Assembly (NCBI RefSeq): GCF_001650405.1
Contig: NZ_LWCU01000002.1
Coordinates: 1-64,000, forward strand
Direction: 5' to 3'
From: Microbacterium sp. H83
Lineage (GTDB): Bacteria; Actinomycetota; Actinomycetes; Actinomycetales; Microbacteriaceae
DNA: 64,000 bases
Every line of letters begins with the position of its first letter. Positions within the stretch are counted from its first letter, which is position 1. Shown piece after piece: positions 16,739-24,820 of the stretch. Made by a program: the position numbers and the translations under genes. Under the pieces are notes generated by a model. The model was given only the letters and a program-made list of their open reading frames with translations. It was not told the origin of the DNA and ran no database searches.

Positions 16739-19239
16739 GCGCGGCGGGTCCCCGTCGCAGCGGATCGCCGCGGCGCCGCGCTCTGGCGGTCTCCGCTCTC
16801 ACGCTGTGGTCCCTCGGCTACGTCCTCGTCGGGATCGCGCTCGCGACCGCCGCGGTCTGGCCGGTCTACGAAACAGCACGGGCCCTGGCGGTCGGACTCC
16901 TCGGGGGAGTGCTCGGCATGGGCATCGCGGTCCTGGCGCGCGTGCTGCGCTGGCGGATGCTGTTCGCAGCGCTCGCCGCGGCAGGAGCCTACGTGGTGGT
17001 CGCGGTGCCGCTGGCCATCCCGTCGGCGCTGACCTCGGTGCCCGCGTTCTTCGGCGGTCTCCGCGACGCGGTGCTCGGCGTGGTCCTCGGCTGGAAGCAG
17101 ATGCTCACCCTGAACCCGCCGCTCGGCGAGTACCAGGCCGTCCTCATCCCCTTCCTCGTGGTCATGCTGTTCGGGGCGTTCCTCGCCACCCTGCTCGTCC
17201 TCGAGTCGGGTCGCCGCGCCCTGCTCGCGGTCCCGGTGCTCACGGCGATGAGCGTGTTCGGGATCGCGTTCGGCCTGAGCGGGGTCAGCAGCTCCGTCGC
17301 CCTGCTGGGGATGACCCTCCCCGCTCCGCGGGAATGGCTGATCGGCGTCGCGGTCTTCGCGTCCGCGCTGGTGTGGCTCGTGGGGAGGGCTCGCCTCCAG
17401 CGCGCCGCCGCACTGCGGGTGGTGGCGGCCGCGAACATCTCCCGCCGGGCCACCCCGGTGTGGCTGTCGGTGCGTCGGCACCTGCTCGCGGGTGTGCTCG
17501 TGGTGGCGGCGCTCGTCGCCGGATTCGCCGTCGCCCCCGCCGCCGCGGGGTGGAGCGACCGGTCGGTGCTGCGCGACGAGGTCGAGCCGATGATCGTCGT
17601 GCAGCAGCAGCCGAGCCCGCTCAGCGCCTACCGGTCGTGGTTCTCGGGCGGTCGCCTCGACGAGGTCGTGATGCGGCTGCAGGGAGATGCCGGGCCGCTC
17701 GACCGCATCCGACTCGTCACTCTCGACTCGTACGACGGCGAGGACTTCCACGTCGCGCCCGACGACCGCTTCAGCCGGCTGCCGCGCACGGCGCTCCCCG
17801 CGGGCGGGCGGATCACCCTCGACATCACGATCGGCGAGGCGTATCGCGGCATCTGGGTGCCGGCGCCCGCAGGCCTCGCCGAGGCTCCGGACTTCTCCGG
17901 ATCCCGGGCGGATGCTCTGGCCGACGGCTTCCATGTCGACGGCGACGGCGACACGGCGATCACCGTCGCGGACGCACCGGGCGGCGGATACGGACTGGTG
18001 CCCGGCGACCGCTACGAGGTTCTCGTCGACGCGCCGGCGGCGACCGACGACATCACCTCTCTGCAGGGCGGGGAGTCCGACCTCGACACCGATCGCTACC
18101 CGGCTCTCGTGGAATGGGCCGAGATGCAGGAGCAGCCGCGCACCGGAGCCGGCTACCTCGAGATCATCGATCGGCTCCGCTCGCGGGGGTATCTGAGCCA
18201 TTCACTGCTCGAGGACCAGGCCGCGGCCGGCTGGATCGCCGCTCTCGAGGAGTCCGAGGGGTATGCGTTCGCACCGAGCTATGCGGGGCACTCCGCGTCG
18301 CGCATCGAGCAGTTGTTCTCCGAGATGGTGGAGCAGGAGCGTCGGGCGGGTTCGGATGCCGCCCCCGAGCTGCTCGTGTCGGCCGTGGGCGACGACGAGC
18401 AGTTCTCGGTGGCGGCGGCGCTGCTCGCGCAGCACTTCGGCCTCGAGTCCCGCGTGGTCATCGGAGCGCGCCTCGACGGTGCCGAGGAGGTGCCCGGCAT
18501 CCCGGCCTGCACCGATGTCTGCACGGGCGGCAGCATGAGCGCATGGGTCGAGGTGCGATCCTCCGGCGGCGACTGGATGCCGGTCGACACGACGCCGCAG
18601 TTCGCGATGCTGCCGAGCTCCATCACCGAGGGCGAGCAGCTGCCCGAGCATCCGACCGTCCCGGAGCAGCCACGCTCGGAGGCGCTCGACCCGCCGCAGG
18701 CGCAGAGCGACTCGAACAACGACGCGCCCCCGCTCGACGACGCGCAGTCCGAGGTGCTGGCGATCCTGCTGCCGATCCTCCGCGCGGTCGGGCTGAGCCT
18801 CGCCGCCCTGCTGCTTCTCGCCCTGCCGTTCCTCGTGCTGGTGTTCGCGAAGCGCCGCCGCGCGCGCATGCGCCGCACCGCGGCCGATCCCGAGGTCCGG
18901 CTCGCCGGAGCCTGGGAGGAGCTCGTCGACGTCTACGCCGATCATGAGGTCGCCATGGAGTCGCAGGGCACCCGCCTGCAGCGTGCGCGCTCGTCCGACA
19001 GGGACGCCGCCGAGCGGCTCGCCGTGCTCGTCGACCGCGCGGTCTTCGCCGAGCATCCGCCGACCGCCGACGACGCCGCGGCCGCCTGGACGATCGTCGA
19101 CGCCGAGCGCGCCGATCTCGGCCGCACCGGCCGGTGGTGGCAGCGGATCGTCACCAGGGTCCGGCCTGCATCGTTCATCGCGCACGTCGCGCGTCCGGCC
19201 ACGACCCGCTCGCTCACGAGAACCGGAGGATCCGCATGA
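16735..19239 (+). CDS. TgpA-type transglutaminase-like membrane protein, catalytic residues apparently lost
   Basis: An 834-residue protein with about six membrane helices in residues 15-270, a periplasmic transglutaminase-like domain (residues ~350-640), one more helix near 680-705 and a cytoplasmic DUF4129-like tail. The core fold is recognisable from GDDEQFSVAAALLAQHFG and SRVVIGARL. The position normally held by the catalytic Cys (G-x-C-x-x-F) reads GDDEQF (residues 552-557); the usual HAWVEV reads SAWVEV (Ser602 in place of His); the Asp is kept (Asp618 in PVDTTP). So two of three catalytic residues seem absent and the domain may only bind. It is coupled upstream by a GTGA overlap. Confidence 0.85.
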   Translation: MSAAGPRRSGSPRRRALAVSALTLWSLGYVLVGIALATAAVWPVYETARALAVGLLGGVLGMGIAVLARVLRWRMLFAALAAAGAYVVVAVPLAIPSALTSVPAFFGGLRDAVLGVVLGWKQMLTLNPPLGEYQAVLIPFLVVMLFGAFLATLLVLESGRRALLAVPVLTAMSVFGIAFGLSGVSSSVALLGMTLPAPREWLIGVAVFASALVWLVGRARLQRAAALRVVAAANISRRATPVWLSVRRHLLAGVLVVAALVAGFAVAPAAAGWSDRSVLRDEVEPMIVVQQQPSPLSAYRSWFSGGRLDEVVMRLQGDAGPLDRIRLVTLDSYDGEDFHVAPDDRFSRLPRTALPAGGRITLDITIGEAYRGIWVPAPAGLAEAPDFSGSRADALADGFHVDGDGDTAITVADAPGGGYGLVPGDRYEVLVDAPAATDDITSLQGGESDLDTDRYPALVEWAEMQEQPRTGAGYLEIIDRLRSRGYLSHSLLEDQAAAGWIAALEESEGYAFAPSYAGHSASRIEQLFSEMVEQERRAGSDAAPELLVSAVGDDEQFSVAAALLAQHFGLESRVVIGARLDGAEEVPGIPACTDVCTGGSMSAWVEVRSSGGDWMPVDTTPQFAMLPSSITEGEQLPEHPTVPEQPRSEALDPPQAQSDSNNDAPPLDDAQSEVLAILLPILRAVGLSLAALLLLALPFLVLVFAKRRRARMRRTAADPEVRLAGAWEELVDVYADHEVAMESQGTRLQRARSSDRDAAERLAVLVDRAVFAEHPPTADDAAAAWTIVDAERADLGRTGRWWQRIVTRVRPASFIAHVARPATTRSLTRTGGSA

Positions 19240-19268
19240 TGTGCGGACCTCTGCCGCCGGCATCATGA
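19236..19268 (+). CDS. Putative 10-residue bridging ORF after the transglutaminase gene
   Basis: ATG at 19236 overlaps the transglutaminase stop (ATGA) and follows a strong ribosome binding site, GGAGGA at 19225-19230, by 5 nt. It encodes MMCGPLPPAS and stops at 19266-19268, where ATGA overlaps the ATG (19265) of the next membrane protein. The next gene has no ribosome binding site of its own at 19265, so reinitiation from this ORF is plausible. The alternative is that the next gene starts at GTG 19241, 11 nt from the same GGAGGA. Confidence 0.35.
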   Translation: MMCGPLPPAS

Positions 19269-20023
19269 CCCTGCCGGTCTCGGGAACGGCTGTCCGGGTG
19301 CCCGTGCATGCGGGGTGGGCGGGGCAGCAGCGCTCCACCACAGGCCTTGGCGTCCTCGGCGCGGTGCTCGGGCTCGCACTCGTCGGCTACGGACTCCTCC
19401 TGCTGCGGGACCCCGCCCCGGGGATGAAGCTCCTCGGGTTCTCGGTCTTCGTGACCGTCGGACTCACCGTGTGGATGCTCACCGCTCACCTGCGCGTCTC
19501 CCGCACGCGCGTCGTGCGCGTCGAGGTCGGCGAGCGTGCGGTCGTGTTCCGCGGCGCGGATGCGATCATCGCCCCGATGCGCCTCCTGGCCGTCGCCGGA
19601 GCGCTCATCCTCGCGGGGCGGGCCTGGGCGATCTCGACGGTGCCCGCTGATCGGCTCTCGACGCTCACCCTGCTCGTCGTCCCGGCCGTGGGGGTGACGC
19701 TGACGGTCGTGGGGGTTCGCTCGCTCTTCCGTCGGCCCGGGGCACATCGGCTCACTCTGACGCCGGAGGGCGTCGACCTCCGTATTCCGCGCACCGGGCT
19801 GCGGGCGACGTGGGGGGAGATCGGCGGAGCCACGCTGACCGGCGATCGCGTCACGGTCCGCGCGACGGCGGCCGCCGCTCGACCCGCCTCGTGGGCGGCG
19901 CGCGACCTCGCGAGCGACCCGGTCCTCCTCGCGGAGCTCGTCACGTTCTACGCCACCACGGCAGCAGCTCGGGCGGAGATCGGGCCGGCGACGCTCGAGC
20001 GCCTGCGGGCAGGGGAATTCTGA
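19265..20023 (+). CDS. Small four-helix membrane protein of unknown function
   Basis: A 252-residue protein with four predicted membrane helices (residues ~28-48, 55-75, 105-125, 130-150) and a C-terminal domain starting near RLTLTPEGVDL that looks like a PH-like beta domain. I do not recognise a named family. The in-frame start options are ATG 19265, reached from the 10-codon ORF, or GTG 19241, which would add eight residues (260 in total). It lies in the middle of the MoxR/FHA/PP2C run, so a role in the same membrane complex is inferred from context only. Its stop overlaps the ATG of a 43-residue ORF (TGATG at 20021-20025). Confidence 0.7.
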   Translation: MTLPVSGTAVRVPVHAGWAGQQRSTTGLGVLGAVLGLALVGYGLLLLRDPAPGMKLLGFSVFVTVGLTVWMLTAHLRVSRTRVVRVEVGERAVVFRGADAIIAPMRLLAVAGALILAGRAWAISTVPADRLSTLTLLVVPAVGVTLTVVGVRSLFRRPGAHRLTLTPEGVDLRIPRTGLRATWGEIGGATLTGDRVTVRATAAAARPASWAARDLASDPVLLAELVTFYATTAAARAEIGPATLERLRAGEF

Positions 20024-20154
20024 TGACCAACGGAAATGCGTGCTCTGAGAGTCCGGGCCGCGGTCGCGACGGTGTCGTTCGGCAGCGCCGTCTCGCTCTC
20101 GGTACTCTCGGAAGGACCGGATCGCTGAGCGACCGGAAGAAGGGGACCCCATGA
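20023..20154 (+). CDS. Putative 43-residue ORF bridging to the FHA gene
   Basis: ATG at 20023 overlaps the previous stop, and its own stop at 20152-20154 overlaps the ATG of the FHA gene (ATGA). The product begins MTNGNACSESPGRG and is rich in Arg, Gly and Ser with no clear fold. The last codons contain GGAAGAAGGGG, which also serves as ribosome binding site for the FHA gene. A TACTCT box at 20103-20108 could be a weak internal promoter. It may be a real small basic protein or only a translation relay. Confidence 0.4.
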   Translation: MTNGNACSESPGRGRDGVVRQRRLALGTLGRTGSLSDRKKGTP

Positions 20155-21896
20155 CACCGTCTGCGGAGACCGGTCTCACCACGATGCTCGTCATCGTCGG
20201 CGGACTCGGACTGCTCATCGGCATCGCCATCTACGTCTGGTACGCGTGGGCGCTGTCGCGTCTGTTCCCGCGACTCGACGGCGAGGGGTGGAAGGGCTGG
20301 GTGCCCGTGCTCAACGAGGCCGAGATCCTCGCGAGGGGCGGTGTGCCGGCCTGGTCCGTGGTCTTCTACTTCATCCCCCTCGTGCAGCTCTACGGCCTCT
20401 ATCTCAAGGTCGTCGCGACGCATCGCATCAACAGGCGCTTCGGTCGTGGCGCGGGGATGACCGTGCTCGCGATCCTCCTCCCGCCCGTGTGGGCGACCGT
20501 GCTCGCCTGGGGAGCCGCGCCGTACCCGGAGGGCGAGCGGCTCGCCGCCCTGCAGCCCGGACCGCGGCGGACGCCGCCGTCCACGGCGCCGGCGCGCGAC
20601 GCGTCGGGATACACGATCCCCTCGCTGGCTCCGCACAGCCCCGCGCAGACGGAGACGTCCGGACTCGTCTTCCCGGACTACGCGGCTCCTCCGCGCACGC
20701 CTGCCTCCGCGGCGGCTTCCGCGGTCGGTGTCGGTGCGCCCGGTGCCGGTGCGCCCGGTGCCGGTGCGCCCGGTGCCGGTGCGCCCGCCGCCTCCTTCGC
20801 TCCGCCGACGCCCGGTGCTCCGCCGACGCCCGCTACTCCGCCGACGCCCGGTGCGCCGGCCTCCTCGTTCGCTCCTCCCGCGCCGTCGGCTCCCGCGCCG
20901 GTGGCTCCCGCGCCGCCGGCCTTCGCGCCGCAGCCGCCGCCTGCTCCCTCGTCGCCGCCTCTCGCGCCGGCCCCGGCCGCACATCCCGCGCCTCCCGCGC
21001 CATCCGCGCCGCAGCCGCCCGCGCCGCAGCCGCCCGTGTTCGACGCGGCGCCGCCGACTCCCGCTCCGGCGAAGCCCGCCGACACCGCGACCGATGCGCA
21101 CCCGGTGACCGGGATCATGGCGACGATGGGCGGGGCGCCGCTCGCTCCCGGCGCTCCCGCGGCCACGCCCGCGCCCACCCCGCCTGCGCAGACTCCGCCC
21201 GCGTCGGTTCCGCCCGCGCCTCCCGTCGGCTCTGCGGCGACATCCGCGCCCGGGGAGCAGCCGCAGCCGGCCTCCGTGCGCCCGGCGCCGCCGTCCTTCC
21301 GTGACGACGGCTCGGCGCAGCGCGAGCCGGAGGCGCCGGTGATCCGGCCCGCTCCGACGGGTGCCGTGCCCGAAGCACCGGCTCCGACGGCCGCCCCCGA
21401 GGCATCCGCTCCGGAGGCACCGGCCCCGGTCGCACCGGCCGCGGTCGCACCGGCACCGGTTCCCATGCCTCTCGGCGGACTCGCGGGTGACGTCGACAAG
21501 ACCGTGGTCTCGCCGCGACCCACCGACGACGACCTCGAGGCGACCGTGGTGGTGGCGCGCCGCCGCGGCGTGCGGCGCTCGCTCGTGCTCGACGACGGAC
21601 GCACCTTCGCCCTCTCCGGCGCGAGCGTGGTGATCGGTCGCAACCCCACCGGCGAGGCGGGGGAGCAGCGTCTCGCGATCTCCGACATCACCCGGACGCT
21701 CTCGAAGACCCACGCGCGTCTCGTCGTGCAGGAGGACGAGTGGCGCCTGACCGATCTCCACGCCACGAACGGCGTCGTGGTGGTCGCCGACGACGGCTCG
21801 GAGACGCTGCTGGACCCGGGCGAGAGCGTCGTGGGCAACGGCCGCTTCATCCTGGGCGAAGTCGGGATGCACGTCATCGCGGAGCGCGATTCGTGA
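20151..21896 (+). CDS. Membrane protein with Pro/Ala linker and C-terminal FHA domain
   Basis: A 581-residue protein in three parts. Residues 1-125 form a membrane unit of about three helices with WVPVLNEAEILARGG, like DUF5684 proteins. Residues ~150-445 are a Pro/Ala-rich linker with tandem GAGAP and PPTPG units. Residues ~467-581 are an FHA domain with IGRNP, SKTHA and TNG, all residues needed for phosphothreonine binding. Between linker and FHA lie two acidic-Thr motifs, DKTVV (near residue 450) and EATVVV (near 465), which resemble kinase target sites recognised by the FHA domain itself or by another FHA protein. Ribosome binding site GGAAGAAGGGG precedes the ATG. The stop overlaps the PP2C start by 4 bp. 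Confidence 0.85.
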   Translation: MTPSAETGLTTMLVIVGGLGLLIGIAIYVWYAWALSRLFPRLDGEGWKGWVPVLNEAEILARGGVPAWSVVFYFIPLVQLYGLYLKVVATHRINRRFGRGAGMTVLAILLPPVWATVLAWGAAPYPEGERLAALQPGPRRTPPSTAPARDASGYTIPSLAPHSPAQTETSGLVFPDYAAPPRTPASAAASAVGVGAPGAGAPGAGAPGAGAPAASFAPPTPGAPPTPATPPTPGAPASSFAPPAPSAPAPVAPAPPAFAPQPPPAPSSPPLAPAPAAHPAPPAPSAPQPPAPQPPVFDAAPPTPAPAKPADTATDAHPVTGIMATMGGAPLAPGAPAATPAPTPPAQTPPASVPPAPPVGSAATSAPGEQPQPASVRPAPPSFRDDGSAQREPEAPVIRPAPTGAVPEAPAPTAAPEASAPEAPAPVAPAAVAPAPVPMPLGGLAGDVDKTVVSPRPTDDDLEATVVVARRRGVRRSLVLDDGRTFALSGASVVIGRNPTGEAGEQRLAISDITRTLSKTHARLVVQEDEWRLTDLHATNGVVVVADDGSETLLDPGESVVGNGRFILGEVGMHVIAERDS

Positions 21897-22723
21897 CGGT
21901 CGCCTCGGTGGTCCTCAACGTCGCGTCGCTGACCGACACCGGTCTCAAGCGCACGGCGAACGAGGACTCGGTGCTCGCGGCATCGCCGGTCTTCCTCGTC
22001 GCCGACGGCATGGGCGGACACGAGGCGGGCGGCCGCGCGAGCGCTGCCGTCGTCGCCGCGTTCGAACCGCTCGGCGGGCGGGCGGTCGGCGTCGACGACG
22101 TCCGCGCCGCCCTCAGCAGCGCGGCCGCGGTGGTCGAGGACATCGCCGCCCAGCACAAGCGCGGGGCGGGGAGCACGGTCACGGGTGTCGCGCTCGTCGA
22201 GCACGAGGGCGCGCCGCACTGGCTCGTCTTCAACGTCGGAGACTCGCGGGTGTACCGACACCACGGCAACGAGCTCACGCAGCTGACGATCGACCACTCG
22301 CTCGGCCAGGAACTGGTGGATGCCGGGGAGCTCCGCCCCGAGGACCTCGAGTCGTTCGCGCAGCGCAACGTCATCACCCGTGCGATCGGCGCCCCGGACA
22401 GCACCGCCGACAGCTGGCTGCTGCCGGTCGTCGACGGCGAGCGGCTGCTGCTGTGCTCGGACGGTCTGAGCGGCGAGGTCAGCGACGAAGGCATCCGCGC
22501 CACGCTGACGATGTGCGGGCGACCGGAGACCGCGGCATCCGCGCTCGTCCGGCGCGCGCTGCAGGCGGGGGGCCGCGACAACGTCTCGGTCGTCGTCATC
22601 GACGTCGTGGCGGGTGGCGCGCGCACGCGGCCCGACGACGGCACGGCCGGCCGCGTCGCGGCATCCGCCCTCACCGACTCGATGCTCGAGGGGACGACGA
22701 TCCCCGTGAGGGCGAGAGGCTGA
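21893..22723 (+). CDS. PP2C-type Ser/Thr protein phosphatase
   Basis: A 276-residue soluble metal-dependent phosphatase that should reverse the kinase encoded at 7159. Motifs: RTANEDS (residues 20-26), VADGMGGHEAG (Asp38 binds metal), GDSRVYR (Asp117) and the C-terminal GGRDNVSVVV with the last metal-binding Asp. The domain is complete and no membrane helix is present. The start is GTG 21893, overlapping the FHA stop (GTGA). The following gene starts one base after its stop. Confidence 0.93.
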   Translation: MTVASVVLNVASLTDTGLKRTANEDSVLAASPVFLVADGMGGHEAGGRASAAVVAAFEPLGGRAVGVDDVRAALSSAAAVVEDIAAQHKRGAGSTVTGVALVEHEGAPHWLVFNVGDSRVYRHHGNELTQLTIDHSLGQELVDAGELRPEDLESFAQRNVITRAIGAPDSTADSWLLPVVDGERLLLCSDGLSGEVSDEGIRATLTMCGRPETAASALVRRALQAGGRDNVSVVVIDVVAGGARTRPDDGTAGRVAASALTDSMLEGTTIPVRARG

Positions 22724-22724
22724 C

Positions 22725-23411
22725 ATGTCGCAGGATGAGACGAACGTCGAGGAGACGGTGATGCTCACGCGCCGCGAGCGCCGTCGCAGCGCCGCCAGGG
22801 CGGATGCTGCCGTCGAGCCGGATGCTCCCATTGAGCCGGATGCTCCCGTCGAGGAGGATGCGCCTGTCGATGAGGCGACGATCGTCGTGGACCGCTCGCC
22901 CGCGGCGCGGGTCGCGGCGGAGGCGCGCGCCGCGGGGGACACCTCCGTCGAGGAGGAGGCGCCTGTCGATGAGGCGACCGTCGTCGTGGACCGCTCCGCC
23001 GGCGCGCGCCCGCACTCCGACGTCGAGGGGGATGCCCCGATCGACGACGCGACGGTCGTCGTGGACCGCGCCGCCGCCACGCGCGCGGACACCTCCGATT
23101 CCACCGCGGATGCCGTCTCCGGCGCGGCGTCCGGCGACTCCGCGCCCGCCGATGCGAGCACGGAGTCGCTGTTCCGCGCTCCGCTGACGCCGACCCCTGC
23201 GATCTACCGACCGCGTCCGGCGCCGCTCGCTCCCTCGGCCCCGCCGACGATCGTGGGCGCTGCCGCACCCACCCGCGTCACCGACGTCGAGCAGACCTCC
23301 GTGTCCCGGCAGGCGCGGCGGTGGAGCGTGTACACGCTGCTCGCCGTCGTGGGCGCGTGCGCGGTCTCCGTCGCGGGTCTCGTGGGACTCGGATTCCTCG
23401 TCCTGGGCTAG
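22725..23411 (+). CDS. Single-pass protein with repeated Thr motifs (candidate kinase substrate)
   Basis: A 228-residue protein with a C-terminal membrane helix (residues ~203-226) and a disordered acidic cytoplasmic part. Three related repeats carry A-P-[VI]-D-[ED]-A-T-[IV]-V-V-D-R at Thr52, Thr85 and Thr110, and a fourth version, EETVML, lies at Thr11. Acidic residues before and hydrophobic residues after Thr fit the substrate preference known for actinobacterial Ser/Thr kinases, and phosphorylated Thr would be ligands for FHA domains. It therefore looks like a multivalent scaffold for the two FHA proteins of the locus; this is inference. The family is not known to me. Its TAG stop overlaps the TAG stop of mycP on the other strand. 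Confidence 0.75.
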   Translation: MSQDETNVEETVMLTRRERRRSAARADAAVEPDAPIEPDAPVEEDAPVDEATIVVDRSPAARVAAEARAAGDTSVEEEAPVDEATVVVDRSAGARPHSDVEGDAPIDDATVVVDRAAATRADTSDSTADAVSGAASGDSAPADASTESLFRAPLTPTPAIYRPRPAPLAPSAPPTIVGAAAPTRVTDVEQTSVSRQARRWSVYTLLAVVGACAVSVAGLVGLGFLVLG

Positions 23412-24820
23412 CGCCGGGAGCCGACGCTCGATCGGCCGGTGTCCGGCCTCCGGGTCACGGCGACCTCGGGCTCGACCTTGTCGAGGAGGCCGCCCACGCG
23501 ACCGATGTCCGTCGCCTCCGCCACCGGCGTCTCCCGGCGGCGGCGCAGCACGATGAGGATACCGAGGACGCCGAGCAGGCTCGCGCCGCCGATCGCCGCG
23601 AAGAGCGCGGCCTCGCGCGTGAGCAGGAACGGCGAGGCGCCGTGATCGGGTGTCACCGCTGCCGCCGGCGGTCGAGCCGCGCTCTCGGTCGTGTCGAAGT
23701 ACGGGCTGACCGGGCCGCGTGTGGTCTCGTCAGGAAGCAGCTCGATCGCCGCCGCGGGCTGGATGAAGCCCCACCCGTCGACGTCGTCCCTGGCATCGGC
23801 GTCGGAGCGCAGGGCGGTCGCCGTCAGTCGGTATGCCCACCCGGCAGGGGGATCCTCGGGATGCGCCTCGGCGACCAGCGCGGCCGCAGCGCTCACGTAT
23901 CCGGTCGCGAAGCTCGACGCGGGAGCGTCGGCCGCGAACACGCAGTCGCCGCCGCCCGTCGCCGCGGTGAGGATGTTCCCGCCCGGCGCCGTCACGCCCA
24001 CCTGGGGCCCGTGGATCGACGATTCCGTCGCGCGACCGGAGGCGTCGGCCGCGCTCACGCCGAGGGCCTGCTCGTACGCCGCGGGGTAGCGGGGAGCATC
24101 CTCGGCGTCGGCATCGGAGAGACGGTTGCCGCCGCTGGCGACGACGAGCGCGCCCACGGCCGCGGCGTGCTCGACGGCGGCGCGCAGCTCGTCGGAGTCC
24201 GAGGTCTGCGACATCGAGACGTTGATGATGTCCGCTCCGTTGTCGGCCGCCCAGCGGATGCCGTCCGCCAGACGTCGCGAGTCGGGGCCGAAGCCCTTGT
24301 CCTTGTCCTGCTCGCTGTCGCTGCGGAACACGCGCACCGAGAGCAGGCGCGCATCGGGCGCGAGACCCACCACGCCGGAGCCCGCGACGGGCTGGGCGGC
24401 GATCTGCCCGGCGATCGCCGTGCCATGGCCCGTCGTGTCGCTCAGCCCGTCGCCGCGCTCCCCGTCGCCGACGAGGTCGATGCCGCCGACGACCACGCCT
24501 GCGAGGTGCGGGTTGGATGCGTCGATCCCGGAGTCGACGACCGCGACGACGATGCCCTTGCCGGTCGCGAGCCGATGGGCCTGCTCGGCGCCGAGCTGGG
24601 CGAGCGCCGTCGGCGCCTCGGGGCTGAAGACCACGGTGCCCGGTTCGCACGCCTGGCCCTGCGTCGCCATCGAGACCGACGTGGCCGGAGCGATCGCCGA
24701 GGGTGTCGTCCCCGCCGCGGATGCCGGTGCGGTGGTCGCCGCGGCCAGCAGACAGGCGGCGAGCAGAGCAGTCGTGGATCGGACGACGGCACGGCGTCCG
24801 CGGAGGCGTCGACGCATCAT
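23408..24820 (-). CDS. mycP: Mycosin-type subtilisin protease of type VII secretion
   Basis: A 470-residue S8 serine protease with an N-terminal signal sequence (ending near residue 36), catalytic domain at residues ~85-370 and a C-terminal membrane helix (residues ~400-425). The triad is Asp96 (AVVDSGID), His132 (TTGHGT) and Ser303 (SSFATGYVS). Mycosins are anchored outside the membrane and stabilise or process the ESX machinery. The ATG at 24820 overlaps the stop of eccB (ATGA), so the pair is coupled; the alternative ATG at 24817 removes one residue. The catalytic segment reads SSFATG where GTSFATP is more usual. Confidence 0.92.
   Translation of the reverse strand: MMRRRLRGRRAVVRSTTALLAACLLAAATTAPASAAGTTPSAIAPATSVSMATQGQACEPGTVVFSPEAPTALAQLGAEQAHRLATGKGIVVAVVDSGIDASNPHLAGVVVGGIDLVGDGERGDGLSDTTGHGTAIAGQIAAQPVAGSGVVGLAPDARLLSVRVFRSDSEQDKDKGFGPDSRRLADGIRWAADNGADIINVSMSQTSDSDELRAAVEHAAAVGALVVASGGNRLSDADAEDAPRYPAAYEQALGVSAADASGRATESSIHGPQVGVTAPGGNILTAATGGGDCVFAADAPASSFATGYVSAAAALVAEAHPEDPPAGWAYRLTATALRSDADARDDVDGWGFIQPAAAIELLPDETTRGPVSPYFDTTESAARPPAAAVTPDHGASPFLLTREAALFAAIGGASLLGVLGILIVLRRRRETPVAEATDIGRVGGLLDKVEPEVAVTRRPDTGRSSVGSRR

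Noticed and set aside
20720..21470. GC-rich repeated tract in the FHA gene
   Set aside because: It is the in-frame Pro/Ala linker (GAGAP, PPTPG units), not a mobile or regulatory repeat.
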